Source: Trigonopsis variabilis
Taxonomy: Eukaryota > Ascomycota > Trigonopsidomycetes > Trigonopsidales > Trigonopsidaceae
Length of the DNA: 64,000 nucleotides
Reading direction: 5' to 3'
NCBI GenBank assembly: GCA_003707065.3
Contig: PPXM03000005.1
Coordinates: forward strand, 414,501-478,500
The notes beneath the pieces were generated by a model. It saw only the letters and a list, made by a program, of their open reading frames with translations. It made no database searches and had not been told where the DNA came from. Within the stretch, counting starts at the first letter, position 1. Every line of letters begins with the position of its first letter. Below are positions 1 to 11,000 of the stretch, in pieces. Position numbers and translations under genes: made by a program.

Positions 1-1676
1 TTTTTGTTGGATCTTGCCTATGTGCCAGTTCTGTTGATGTGCATGAGCTATTATCTGTATTGCTTTCGGGTACGTTTGAAAATGATTTCGTTATCTCCAA
101 CACTTCGGCTCCAGTCGTCGATCTTGGTTACGCTTTATACAGACCCACATTTTACCACCCCCAGTATGATTTCTACCTATTCAAAAATATCAGATTCGCA
201 GCTCCGCCGACCGGCGAGAATCGATGGAGACCTTCTATGCCACCATTAGATCAACGGTCGCTGGGAGTTCAAAATGGTTCCTATGGATATTCATGTTTCT
301 CGGCCAGTAAGCCGTTTCCGTTCAAATCAATTAGTGAAATTGGAGTCGCTTCACGCTCAGGGACACCGTCTAACGAGGACTGTTTATTTCTCGACGTTTA
401 CGTTCCTGCTCGTGCTATAGGCTCTTTAAATAACAGAATACCGGTGTTAGGATGGCTATATGGAGGTGGGTACGTTGCTGGCTCGAAAGATGACCCTCTC
501 TATTCAGGGGAACCTTTTCTTGACCTATCCAATGGCTCATTGATTTTTGTGGCAGCTAATTATCGTCTCGGAGCGTTTGGATTCCTTTCTAGTGATGACC
601 TAGAGTCTAACGGTGGCTTTTCGAATGTAGGACTATGGGATCAGAGAGCTTTTCATCGCTGGGTCAACCAGTATATTTCTCTTTTTGGCGGTGATCCTTC
701 CCGATTCACAATCATGGGAGAGTCAGCTGGAGCGGGCTCCATAATGCATCATTTGACAGCATTTCATGGCACGTTACAGCCCTATTTCCAGCAGGCTATC
801 ATGCAGTCACCCGCATTCGCTCCAGTCGTTAGAAAGGAAGCGATTGAAGAGCATTACGCTAAATTCTGCGAATCTGCTGGCTGTTCTCTTAAGCCATCTT
901 GCTTTCAATGTCTTCAAAGTGCTGATATTAATACCTTACTGGAGGCTAATGCCATGACAGTGAAAGATGCTCCCCAAGGGGGTTTTGGTTTTGGCCCTGT
1001 GGTCGATGGATCTTTCGTAGAAGCGTTGCCAATGGACGAATTTGCTCAAGGTAACTATGTTAAGAATGTGACCGTCTTCGTCAGCCATACCTCTCATGAA
1101 GGAGTAGTGTTCACTCCAACTACGGTGATTACTCGACAGCAAGCTTATGAGTTTATTCAAGGACTCTTGGGTAAGATCAGTGATGAGACTTTCCAGAACA
1201 TCGAACTTCATTATCCTGTTGGCTTCTGGAGTGGCTTATACCGAGCGCTTTGGTTGCACGAGCTGATTGCTCATCTTGCTGTGACTTGCAACTGCCGACG
1301 GATCATCGAAGCATACCCACGATCTTGGTTGGTTAACTTCCGCGTATTTCCTATCGGAATCCATGGAATTGATTTGTTATATACCTTTTTCCGGAGACGG
1401 CTTAAAGTGGAAGGAGTGGCTATAGACTGGAGCCGGTTAGCTCCAAGAAACGTCGCTATCGCATGGCAGAAGTATATAATATCACTGGTGCTCCATGGAG
1501 ACCCAAATACCGACAAACAAGATGGAGAAGTAAGTTTACCACTACCTCTAATAGGGACAGATATTGAAGGAGCTGCGGAACTTAGCTGGAGCAATATCAG
1601 CTTGAAAACTGATACCTATATGCCGAAGGATAAATGTGATTACTGGCTGGAGGAAGAATGGAGGTTTGCACCTTAG
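1..1676 (+). CDS. Type B carboxylesterase/lipase, 5' end outside window
   Basis: Hydrolyses carboxylic esters; a secreted enzyme is likely. The frame is open from base 3 with no ATG near its beginning, and the first residues (FVGSCLCASSVDV) look like the end of a signal peptide, so the gene starts left of the window. Family marks in order: the oxyanion-hole region LYGGGYVAG, the nucleophile elbow GESAGAG (Ser codon 723-725), the acid-residue region SHEGVVF, and the histidine region GIHGIDLLY. Together these give a complete Ser-Glu-His triad. The visible 545 or so residues match the usual family length of about 550. Stop TAG at 1674-1676. Which ester it cleaves cannot be told from sequence. 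Confidence 0.9.
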   Translation, partial: FVGSCLCASSVDVHELLSVLLSGTFENDFVISNTSAPVVDLGYALYRPTFYHPQYDFYLFKNIRFAAPPTGENRWRPSMPPLDQRSLGVQNGSYGYSCFSASKPFPFKSISEIGVASRSGTPSNEDCLFLDVYVPARAIGSLNNRIPVLGWLYGGGYVAGSKDDPLYSGEPFLDLSNGSLIFVAANYRLGAFGFLSSDDLESNGGFSNVGLWDQRAFHRWVNQYISLFGGDPSRFTIMGESAGAGSIMHHLTAFHGTLQPYFQQAIMQSPAFAPVVRKEAIEEHYAKFCESAGCSLKPSCFQCLQSADINTLLEANAMTVKDAPQGGFGFGPVVDGSFVEALPMDEFAQGNYVKNVTVFVSHTSHEGVVFTPTTVITRQQAYEFIQGLLGKISDETFQNIELHYPVGFWSGLYRALWLHELIAHLAVTCNCRRIIEAYPRSWLVNFRVFPIGIHGIDLLYTFFRRRLKVEGVAIDWSRLAPRNVAIAWQKYIISLVLHGDPNTDKQDGEVSLPLPLIGTDIEGAAELSWSNISLKTDTYMPKDKCDYWLEEEWRFAP

Positions 1677-1852
1677 TTATGGAGCTCATAGGGCGATTCA
1701 GCTTATTTTATGCATTCTATGTTACGTAAGTGTCAGTTGTTTTCAGTGTAAGTTATTTGGACGAACGTTGGGTCCACTGGGAGTAACAGTGTAACAACAA
1801 CCAGGTGAAGCACTTGAAGTAAGACAACCGCCACTTTTAGACCTCAACCAAC

Positions 1853-3052
1853 ATGGGATCTGGTGACTTAAATTTAAAGAAATCATGGCACACAGGGCTG
1901 ATTAGGAACCAGGAACAAGTGTGGAAGCGCGAGCAAGAAGCGCTTGATGAGAGAAAGAAGATCTTGGAGCGTCGACGCGAGATCCAAGAGGAACGCAAGC
2001 GAAAGGAGCTATTGGAACTTCAAGAGCAAGGATCTGGCAGGAAGCGAGCTGATCGAGTCGACTGGATGTATGAGGCACCGAATGGAGGGTCATTGGAGAC
2101 ATCTGAGCAAACTAAACGTCAGCTATTGGGTAAGCGAACTCTGGAGGCAATTTTAGCTGGAAAGGATGTCGAACCTATTGCAAGACCAGCTACAGGGGGT
2201 GTAGAGGCCGTCTTGAAGGGCTCTGGATCCACCTCTACTAAAGATCTAGCCATTAAAATACGGGAAGACCCCATGATGGCTATCAGAAAGCAGGAACAGG
2301 AAGTTATACGACTTGAACAGGCGAAAGAAGAGCGGCTGCGCGAGTTGAGGCAGAAAAGAGCTACCAGGAGTATTTCTCCTCATGAAAGAAGGCGTAGAGC
2401 GAGATCAAGTGAACGTGATCACGATAACGAATATGGCACCCGACGATATGAGAGTGAACGCCGTCACCGAAATAACAGATATGACGATAGATATGAAGAC
2501 GACCGAAGATCCAGGTCGCGAGACCAAACTAGGCGATACGATGAAGACAGGTACGATAGGCGTCGCCGGTATGATGACCATGATGATGATCACTATTCAA
2601 GGCGCGATAATCGTCATAGGAGCGACAGACATGAAAAACGGGATAAGAATGAAGTTTATCGAAAGGACGATCTAAATGAAACTGACCAATACGAGGGTGG
2701 TCGTCGGAGACATGGGGAGAGAGAGTACAGGCGGGAAAGACGAGAGCGCGATGAAGAGGCAGAGAGAAGTGACAGAAGATACTCACGAGATGAGAAATCC
2801 AATGATCTTGTCTCCTCCCCTAAACCAAGTGAGGACAATCGTGAACGTGAACAACGACTTGCTGAAATGATGAGAGATGCGGAAACAGTGGAACAAGAAA
2901 GGGAATCTCGCCTTGCCAGATCGCGAGCTCAAGAGGAAGAAGAGCGGCTGCGAGATGAAAAAGAGAGAATGAGGAACGCGAAACTATATGATGGTAGAGG
3001 ACGGTTCCTTCAGAAGGTTGGGCAACAGGCATACGGGGGCAGAGATTGGTAA
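1853..3052 (+). CDS. CWC25: Pre-mRNA splicing factor Cwc25
   Basis: Cwc25 joins the activated spliceosome and promotes the first transesterification step. The N terminus is diagnostic: MGSGDLNLKKSWHTG, then NQEQVWKREQEALDERKK and the RADRVDWMYEAP block, all characteristic of the CIR_N/Cwc25 family. After about residue 170 the 399-residue protein is dominated by Arg/Ser/Asp/Glu-rich low complexity (ERRRRARSSERD, RRYDEDRYDRRRRYDDHDDD). The C terminus (GRGRFLQKVGQQAYG) is again more ordered. No intron is needed. The ATG at 1853 begins the conserved motif, which fixes the start. It ends 50 bp from the convergent MET1 gene, so the two 3' UTRs probably overlap. Confidence 0.93.
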   Translation: MGSGDLNLKKSWHTGLIRNQEQVWKREQEALDERKKILERRREIQEERKRKELLELQEQGSGRKRADRVDWMYEAPNGGSLETSEQTKRQLLGKRTLEAILAGKDVEPIARPATGGVEAVLKGSGSTSTKDLAIKIREDPMMAIRKQEQEVIRLEQAKEERLRELRQKRATRSISPHERRRRARSSERDHDNEYGTRRYESERRHRNNRYDDRYEDDRRSRSRDQTRRYDEDRYDRRRRYDDHDDDHYSRRDNRHRSDRHEKRDKNEVYRKDDLNETDQYEGGRRRHGEREYRRERRERDEEAERSDRRYSRDEKSNDLVSSPKPSEDNREREQRLAEMMRDAETVEQERESRLARSRAQEEEERLRDEKERMRNAKLYDGRGRFLQKVGQQAYGGRDW

Positions 3053-3102
3053 TACTTGAGGGATGAGAACACCGATGCTTTTTAATAATGTACAATAGTA
3101 AT

Positions 3103-4644
3103 TCATGGAATCATTCCATTTTTTTCGACCACTCGCCATTTTCCTTCAGACGATTCTAAGACTGTGCAGGCAGATCCGACAACCAAAAGACCGGGCGGTC
3201 GACTGTCAAGGGATGTCATCGCCTGTACGATGTAATGCAGAGAGCTGTAGACAATACGTTGATCGGGACAACTCGCCCGCTCTATAACGGCACAAGGTAG
3301 ATCAAGAGGGTATCCCTTTTCAGTAAGATCTGATATTAAAGACTCGAGCCGATTAAGAGCCATTAAGAAGACGTATGTCCTGGATGAGACGTACTCCGGA
3401 GCAGGAGGAGATGCACCTTTCCGACCTGTACCGGTGCAAATGAGGAGTTGATCGGCAACTTGACGGTGAGTGGCAGGGATGCTAGCGGATAAGAGAGCAG
3501 ATATGGCTGAAGAAATACCAGAGACGACAATTGGCTCAAATCCATGGGCCCTGAAGAATGCAACTTCCTCAGCACCTCTTCCAAATATATAAGGGTCGCC
3601 TTGTTTCAATCTTATGACAGTTTTTCCTTGTTGAAGGGCAGCTAAGCCTCGCTCATGAAGTTCTTCCTGAGCTTTATCGGCATTGCCAGGGAACTTCTTA
3701 GCAATGAATATCTCTGTGCGGCGAGGAACCAGCTGAAGAACAGGTAGCGGCACTAACTTGTCAGCCAGAACCAAATCTGCGCCATTAATGGCTTCCAGGG
3801 CCGCAGCGGTGAGAAGTTTAGGGTCACCTGGACCAGCACCGACAAGATATAATTTGCCTGCTGATGAAGATGTATTAGATCCAACAGACATTACTGACAA
3901 GGGTTTATTTTCCAAATCGTCTAACGATATTTTGGCAAGATGGGAGAGAGGGTAATATTCAACCATTTGGGATAACCAGCGCAATTTCTGTCTTGGTGAG
4001 GGAGCCGCGAGCTCTGGGTCAGATAAAGAGGGGTCTAATTTATTGAAATCGAACTTCTGTTTGGCGTCGTCATCATCTTGACCTATATCTGAAGCCTCCT
4101 GCCGTAGATTTCGACGAATGCTCCCGATATTCTCACAGACTTGACCTATATTTGGTGGTAGTGAGGCTTCTATTTCTCTCTTTATCCTCTGCGCCAATCG
4201 ACATCCAGAACCTGACGTAGTTACTCCTAGTCCTAGAGGCCCATCCTTATATGATGACAAAAGAGTGAAAGACGACAGAGAGGAAGAATCGACCACATTG
4301 ACTGGAATTCTATTAGAATGACAAAACTTTGAGATTGATTTGCTAATCTCATTTTCAGGAGGTAAACATATAAATACTAGATCCACGTAGCCTTGGACCT
4401 CTGGTCGACCAAGGGTCCTTAAATCCTCTTCATTCACTTCTCGCTCGAGAATTTTGATCTCTTCTGGGTAAAGATGTAATAAAGAGTCAGTTTCGGACCG
4501 TAGAGCGTCTGATAGGCTCGAACTGAAGAGGTAAACCTTCGATGCTTTTGATTCGAGGCATGTTTTCAGCCGACTTGCCGATAATAACGAATCTCCTATC
4601 ACCACATGTGTCTTCCCTTCACAATTCAGATTTGCTAATAACAT
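3103..4644 (-). CDS. MET1: Uroporphyrinogen-III C-methyltransferase (siroheme pathway)
   Basis: Transfers two methyl groups from S-adenosylmethionine to uroporphyrinogen III, giving precorrin-2 for the siroheme of sulfite reductase. The 513-residue protein has the two-part layout of yeast Met1. The N-terminal third is a degenerate siroheme-synthase-like domain containing LGVTTSGSGCRLAQRIKREI. The SUMT domain runs from about residue 260 to 505, with LYLVGAGPGDPKLLTAAALE, the RLKQGDPYIFGRGAEE block and the LICTGTGRKG block. The usual Gly-rich dinucleotide loop at the extreme N terminus is replaced by VVIGDSLLSAS, so dehydrogenase activity there is doubtful. A TCACGTG (Cbf1-type) box lies about 70 bp upstream of the ATG, as in methionine-regulated yeast genes. 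Confidence 0.95.
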   Translation of the reverse strand: MLLANLNCEGKTHVVIGDSLLSASRLKTCLESKASKVYLFSSSLSDALRSETDSLLHLYPEEIKILEREVNEEDLRTLGRPEVQGYVDLVFICLPPENEISKSISKFCHSNRIPVNVVDSSSLSSFTLLSSYKDGPLGLGVTTSGSGCRLAQRIKREIEASLPPNIGQVCENIGSIRRNLRQEASDIGQDDDDAKQKFDFNKLDPSLSDPELAAPSPRQKLRWLSQMVEYYPLSHLAKISLDDLENKPLSVMSVGSNTSSSAGKLYLVGAGPGDPKLLTAAALEAINGADLVLADKLVPLPVLQLVPRRTEIFIAKKFPGNADKAQEELHERGLAALQQGKTVIRLKQGDPYIFGRGAEEVAFFRAHGFEPIVVSGISSAISALLSASIPATHRQVADQLLICTGTGRKGASPPAPEYVSSRTYVFLMALNRLESLISDLTEKGYPLDLPCAVIERASCPDQRIVYSSLHYIVQAMTSLDSRPPGLLVVGSACTVLESSEGKWRVVEKNGMIP

Positions 4645-5131
4645 TAGCTACCGTCTATATGGCCAGCACTTGGTAATTTTTTTACTCTTGACTTTCTGTT
4701 GGTTGCGTGAGATCACGTGTTGGGAGGAATGAATTGCTACAACGAGCCGTCTACTTGAGATGGAAATAATATCGCGAGCGAGCATGGGAATACTTCTCAT
4801 ATTCTCGTATTTCTTGGAGACTGCATGCGAAGTTCTCCAAAGATACTTTCGCGAGTCTCTTGATTTTCTCCCTGGGTTCCGAAATGGGTGCCACGGGTAA
4901 TAAAGTTACTCATCATTTACACTATATCGTAGAAGCTCTTCACTGAGAAAATCGATGACGCTGCATAGTCAGAATTATTCAATTCTAAGGTCCATTGTCA
5001 TTTATTTAGAGAGGCTCTGGCAAACAGTAACGATGGTTCACGTGACAGGGCTTGCGTGGGACTGTGCCTGCCTTGGTGGTGGCGTCCCATTTCATCAAAT
5101 CCGACACTCACCTGCCTGTCAGTTTAACAAG
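4645..5131. promoter_or_regulatory. Divergent promoter between MET1 and RPS27
   Basis: 487 bp with no supportable gene. It holds TCACGTG at 4713-4719 (about 70 bp upstream of MET1) and the full palindrome TCACGTGA at 5038-5045 (about 87 bp upstream of the RPS27 ATG). Both match the Cbf1/E-box core. A short open frame at 4955-5155 overlaps the RPS27 first exon and intron and looks like chance. Confidence 0.6.
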
Positions 5132-5630
5132 ATGGTACGGAGACTAAATGTGTGAAACAACTAACAGAATAGGTTTTAGCTCAAGATCTCGTATGTGCCA
5201 ATTTTCAAATAAATGGTTCTAATATCTAGCTCAACCCTTCACCTGCTTCTGAACTTAAGAAACACAAGCTCAAGACCCTTGTCCCTGCTCCTCGATCTTA
5301 TTTCATGGATGTTAAATGTAAGTTTTGGAGAATTACTTGAGTGCGATTGTGGAAGAAAGCCATGGCGGGATATGTTATCATCTCGACTGTGCTCGTGCCG
5401 GACGCTCTGTAGGTTCAGAGATGCCTTAGGAGCCGATCTTCTTTAATTGCACTCTATACCCTTTTTTGAGACTGTATTTCTAACTTTTAGGCCGAGGCTG
5501 CTTTAACATCACCACCGTCTTCTCCCATGCTCAAACTGTTGTCGTTTGTGGATCCTGCTCCACTGTTTTGTGCACTCCTACCGGTGGTAAAGCCCAATTG
5601 ACCGAAGGCTGCTCTTTCCGCCGGAAATAA
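5132..5630 (+). CDS. RPS27: 40S ribosomal protein eS27 (four exons)
   Basis: Small-subunit ribosomal protein with a C4 zinc finger. No single open frame shows it; it appears only after splicing. Exon 1 is 5132-5134 (the ATG alone), exon 2 5173-5190 (18 nt), exon 3 5230-5317, exon 4 5491-5630. The product is 82 residues, the normal family length, beginning [18 protein letters not shown]. The zinc finger is Cys37, Cys40, Cys56, Cys59, in [14 protein letters not shown] and [11 protein letters not shown], and the end is TEGCSFRRK. Introns are 38, 39 and 173 nt, all GT-AG; intron 1 carries AACTAACAG at its end. Splitting right after the ATG is common in fungal ribosomal-protein genes. Frames join exactly (3+18+88+140 = 249 nt). 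Confidence 0.95.
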
Positions 5631-5882
5631 ACGGAATATGGGAGGTTTCTGAAAAAAAGTTGGGCCGTGTATATTGTACGATCGGTGTTTTACATATGTT
5701 TCAATACGTAAGAATCACTCCACCACTCAATTCATTTTCACAGTCACTTCGATATCGCTATTGTTTTCATTTTGTAGACCTTGTTCGTCCACTTTTTTAA
5801 ACCAACACTTCGTGGTCGAGACTTTTAAGGTTGAGAGGGTCAGACTTGGTTGCAAAGTGCAAAAGTTTTGACTGACTCACCA

Positions 5883-7622
5883 ATGTCTGAGGAAATCCAA
5901 AAGGAAACAGAAAAGTTGTCTCTGCAAGAGGAGAAGCCTCAAGAGAACGTGATTTTAGGGTAGAAACATCCCGATAATTGAGCTAATTTCCAGTGAAGAT
6001 GGCCAGCCGCTAAGCAAAAAAGCATTGAAGAAGTTACAAGCCCAGCAGGAAAAGGAGAGAAAGAAGGCAGAGAAAGCAGCGAAGCTAGCTGCTGAACAAG
6101 AGGCAAGAGCTGCTGCTGAAGTTGTACGTCGACTCAATGCTCGAGATCAAACTAACGAGCGCAGGATTATGCCACCGAGAACTATGGCAAGCTCCCAATG
6201 AATCAGAGTGCTGGGAAAACTGGTGAAAAGCGAATCCAGATCAAGGACCTCGATAAAACATGGGAAGGAAAGACTGTAATTTTTCGAGCTCGAGTTCATG
6301 CCTCCCGAATGCAAGGCAATAAGATGGCTTTTCTTGCTCTGCGCCAGCAGATAAATATCATCCAGGGTCTCTGTACTGTTGAACCCGAGAAAGTTTCCAA
6401 GCAGATGGTTAAGTTCGCCGGGTCTATTCATTTGGAGTCAATTGTTCTTGTTCATGGTATTGTTGCTGCTACTCCAGAGCCAGTGACTTCTGCTACGGTT
6501 CAAGATGCAGAAATACACATCCAGAAGATATTTATTATCTCGGAGACCCCTGAGAGATTACCAATTCTTATCGAAGACGCATCTAGAAGTGAGCAGGAAG
6601 CGGAAGAAAATGGGCTGCCAGTGGTAAACCTTGATACTCGATTGAATAACCGAGTGATTGATTTACGCACTGTCACGAACCAGGCCATTTTCAAAATCCA
6701 GGCCGGAGTTTGCCACCTGTTTAGAGAGTATTTGAATGGATTGGGATTTACCGAGATCCACACCCCGAAACTGTTGGGCTCGCCTTCCGAAGGTGGAGCA
6801 AATGTCTTCGAAGTCACTTATTTCAAGTCAAAAGCTTATCTGGCCCAGTCCCCCCAGTTGTATAAACAACAGCTTATTGCAGCTGATTTTGAACGAGTCT
6901 ACGAAGTTGCTCCTGTTTTCCGAGCTGAAGACTCCAACACCCATCGTCATATGACAGAATTCACTGGATTGGATTTGGAAATGGCCTTTGAAGAGCACTA
7001 TGACGAGGCGCTTCAAGTCCTTTGCGGCCTGTTCTCGTTTATCTTCTCTGAACTGAAAGCCCGCTACTCTACTGAAATTGAGGTCGTTCGCCGTCAATTC
7101 CCGGTGGAGGAATTCAAAGTTCCCAAGGATGGAAAGCTCCCTCGAATTCGATACAGCGATGGAATTGCCCTCCTCCGCGAGGCCGGTGTCGAGATTGGAG
7201 ATTATGACGATCTTGATACTCCCCAAGAAAAATTATTGGGTAAACTGATCCGTGATAAATACGATACCGACTTTTACGTCCTTGACAAATTCCCCTTGGC
7301 GATCCGTCCTTTCTACACCATGCCTGATCCCGAAAACCCCAAATACTCCAACTCGTACGATTTCTTCATGAGAGGAGAGGAGATTTTGTCGGGTGCCCAA
7401 CGTATCCACGACGCCGACTTCTTGATTGAGCGAATGAACATACATGGAGTTGATCCCCATGGCCCAGGTGCTCAAGATTATGTCGATTGCTTCCGCTATG
7501 GTTGCCCTCCCCATGCAGGAGGTGGGATTGGTCTTGAGCGAGTCGTGATGTTTTTCTTGGGTCTACGAAATATTCGTCGGGCAAGTCTCTTTCCCCGTGA
7601 TCCCAAACGTCTCCGACCTTAG
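5883..7622 (+). CDS. DPS1: Cytosolic aspartyl-tRNA synthetase (three exons)
   Basis: Charges tRNA-Asp with aspartate. Exons are 5883-5959, 5994-6123 and 6165-7622; introns are 34 and 41 nt, the second with ACTAAC before its acceptor. The product is 554 residues, close to yeast Dps1 (557). The N-terminal extension is Lys-rich and helical ([19 protein letters not shown]), typical of the eukaryotic cytosolic enzyme. Next come the OB-fold anticodon domain from about residue 95 and the class II catalytic core. Visible core parts are [19 protein letters not shown] (motif 2) and [14 protein letters not shown] (motif 3). The first intron is required because the frame otherwise hits a TAG at once. RPS27 lies 252 bp upstream on the same strand. 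Confidence 0.95.
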
Positions 7623-8020
7623 AAGACCTGGCTTGCTTTTTTCGTTCTGTTTGTATCTATTCAATCTATTTACAGGCTTATCAGGTGCTGTTGTACTTTT
7701 AGCACGGGGGTGTCTACTGATCCCAAAGCGGATAGCTTAGCTTACTGCACATAAGCTTCTCACCACCTCAATAGAGTCTTGTGTGATATGAATAGCGTCG
7801 TAGAATCCAAGTCAATTTGACTCTATTTTTTGTACTTCACCATTAGAACAAATTATCTTTAAACGCATGAGCTCGTGCTCACGCTCACGCGCATGATCGA
7901 GTTTGACATCTGAGAAGAAGCAGCAAAAATTAGTGTTTCCATAGCAACAAGTATCCCTTTAGATGAGACGCGAAATTGATTCACAGTCTCCAATATCACC
8001 AAGACGCTGCCGACGCGTCA
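7623..8020. other. Intergenic region, DPS1 3' end to the Tea1-like gene
   Basis: 398 bp. It holds the DPS1 3' region and the promoter/5' UTR of the kelch gene. I see no RNA gene or repeat beyond a short GC-alternating run (GCTCGTGCTCACGCTCACGC) near 7870. Confidence 0.5.
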
Positions 8021-11000
8021 ATGCCATTCTTAAGTTCATTACGCAAGGTTTCTGGCGGAGGGAATTCTTCGAGTCGGCAAAGCCCGACTGAACATAGGGT
8101 GGAGTCGGCATCCCCTACTTTTCCCGACCTTCGCACTCCTCCCCGATCCCCAATGTTTCGCCAGCCTCCGACATCGTACCCGTCTAATGATCCGAGCCAA
8201 CATCAGCAAGCAGGAAATGGATATGTGACTAAAGCTGGAACATACACTCCTCCACAGAACCCTTACACCCCGACTCAGGGGGGCCCACCTTTCACGTCTA
8301 GCCAGACCAATATCCAATCTCCAGGCTATTATGGGCCCAATCCGCCGACTTACTCCTCACCTAATTCTACTATCCGCTCCGACCACCCTTCGGCTGCGAA
8401 TTCTCAGTATCCTTGGTCAAGGCAAACTTTATTCGGTGGGCAGTTACCATTTCCGAGATTTGGTCACTCCGCCAATAATGTTGCTACGAGATCGGGAGAT
8501 ATTTTTGTTTTTGGGGGATTGGAAGGTGCGAATTTGATGGATGATCTGTGGATCATTAATGCTAGTAAGTGAAGAATAGCAAGTGACAAGAAAAGAAAGC
8601 TGACCCTAGACTCGTTTGTTTGCAGTCAGATCCCTAGTACCGGAGGTCCTTCTGCCCGTGTCGGCCATGCGAGTCTGTTAATAGGCAATGCGTTTATAGT
8701 TTTTGGTGGAGATACCAAGACTGGAGGATCCAATGAACTGGATAATGCTTTATATCTGATGCACACTGCAACCTATCAGTGGACAGTAGCCAATATTGAA
8801 GACCCTTTGGTATGCGGCCGTTATGGACACGCCTTGGCAGTCATTGGACCCTACCTTTACGTTTTTGGAGGTCAAGCGGATGACTTATTCTTCAATGACA
8901 TGTATGTCTACGACTTCAACACGTTGGCAAGTGAGCATTCAAATTGGGAGAAAGTTTCCTGGACTGGGCCTCAACCTTCACCTCGGACCAACCATTCTCT
9001 GATATCTTGGAACGGCTGTCTATATCTTTTCGGTGGAACCAATGGTGATGAATGGTTTAATGATACTTGGTGTTTTGATCCGTCTACTTCTTCTTGGACC
9101 GAACTAAAGGTTACCGGTTTCCTTCCTTCTCCCTGCCAGGGTCATTCCGCTGCTTTGGTCGACGATGTCATGTATATTTTTGGAGGCAGTTCATCTTCTG
9201 GTCAAGATACCGCTAATCTGCATGCTCTAAAACTGACTAACAATCGCTGGTTTGCCTTTCAGAAAATGGGTCCTGGCCCTTCTCCGCGCTCGGGACACTC
9301 CATGACTGTTTTTGGCACTCGAATTATTGTTCTTGGAGGTGGTGCAACTGATATGGCTGATAATATTGCGTATCTCTTGAACACCACCAAGATTCGGTAT
9401 CCTGCTTCTTCTGTCCGTCGGGCTAGGACTCCTCAGGATGAAGGGCAGAGAGACGAGGCTTTGGCGGAGCAGTCTAATAACATTGCCTCAGAAAAGTCTG
9501 CCATAAGAACTTCTCTGGAGCCTGCAGCCGAGTTAAGATCCTCCGCAGAATTAAAGGCTGCTTCCGAATCAAAAGATGCATGGTTAAGTCCTAAACAACC
9601 TACGGGACCTAAAGAGACTGTTTCCAATGAAGCGACAAAGAAAGATCCCAGCGCGTCTCTTTCTAGTGCTGGTTCACCTGTTGCGAGTGAACATTCCCAT
9701 TTCTCCCCTTCTACTCCTGCTTTTAACAACGGCTCTAGCCAACATTCCCATAACCCTTTTGTTTCTCAGTGGCAGTCTCCTGGCGCCTCCAAAATCGTGA
9801 CTCCTGATAGGATAATTAATGGCGCCAAAGAAAGGAAAGTGAATATCCCTGAATTAGCGTCGAATGCCGAAACCCAGCCGTTAAACGTATCTGATCGAGA
9901 CTTTTCAGATGAACCTGGAAAAGCTGATGTATCTAATCAGTCACAGGATGATAATCAACTTGGTTCCCAAGGGGAGAAAAGTCAGGTTCAGCCTGCCACA
10001 CCAGGTACTCCCAGTGGGCTAGCTCAGGCTGCGGTTCGAGTCAATGGCATGGAGGTCGCTTCTCGGTCTGTTGAGGGATCAGGTGCCGGGGATGCTGTTC
10101 CGGTTAACCTTGCCAGCGAAATTGCATCAGCTAGTCCTAGTCAGAAAGCTGCTACCCGATCTTCCCCTACTACTCCGTCTCGCCAGCCCTCTGCGAGTGA
10201 TCTTTCGAAAGAGGCATCTGGAAAGGGCCCCGAAACTGTCGATGATCTCAAGGCTCGCCTCCAGTGGTGTGAAAGTGAGCTGCTCTTGGCAAGGCAGGCT
10301 GGTTATGCTCCGTCACAATCATCAATTCAGCAAGTGCATGATCCAGAGACTCTTTCAGTGCTATTGACCTTGCGAAGTGAGCTTGATCGGGTGAAGAAGA
10401 ACTTTGATATTCATTCCAAACGTTCTCAAGTGAAGCAGACTGAGTTAGAGAAACAGCGGGATGCAGCAGTTAGAGAAATCGCATATTTAAAGGCTCGAGC
10501 GTCAGCAGATCCCGCGACTCGGGCACTCTTGGATACTCAGCAAGTGTCTGTATTAGAGGAACGACTAGCCGAGGCTTCAGTCGCTAACAGGACATTAGAG
10601 GAGCAGCTTTCAAGCTTACGTTCCGAGCTGGACACTCATCTTCGCGCCAGAGAGATTCTTCAAGGTCAATCGGAACGTTTGAAGGTATTGGAGACCTCCC
10701 TGGATACCAGCGATGAGCTAGAGACATGGAAACAGCGAGCACTTGAATCTGAGTCTTCGATGCTCAAGTTGAAAGATGAGCTATCCCGGCTTCGTCTTGA
10801 TTCTGCTGAAAAAGCAATTGAGAGTGCACATACCGGCGATTCGTCGATAATAGTGAGACTTGAAGGAGCACTAGCTGCTGCCTTTACTAAGGCTGCTGCA
10901 CTGGAAGAAGAACTGAAGGAGAGCGAAAATCTACGGAGAGAGATGGAGGAACGATTAGGTCGGCTGGCAAATGTGGAGAAAGAGCTGGAAAGCACCCGCG

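Noticed and set aside
5318-5490. Possible snoRNA in the long RPS27 intron
   Set aside because: No convincing C/D box pair (RTGATGA with CTGA) or H/ACA pair; left as a test, not a feature.
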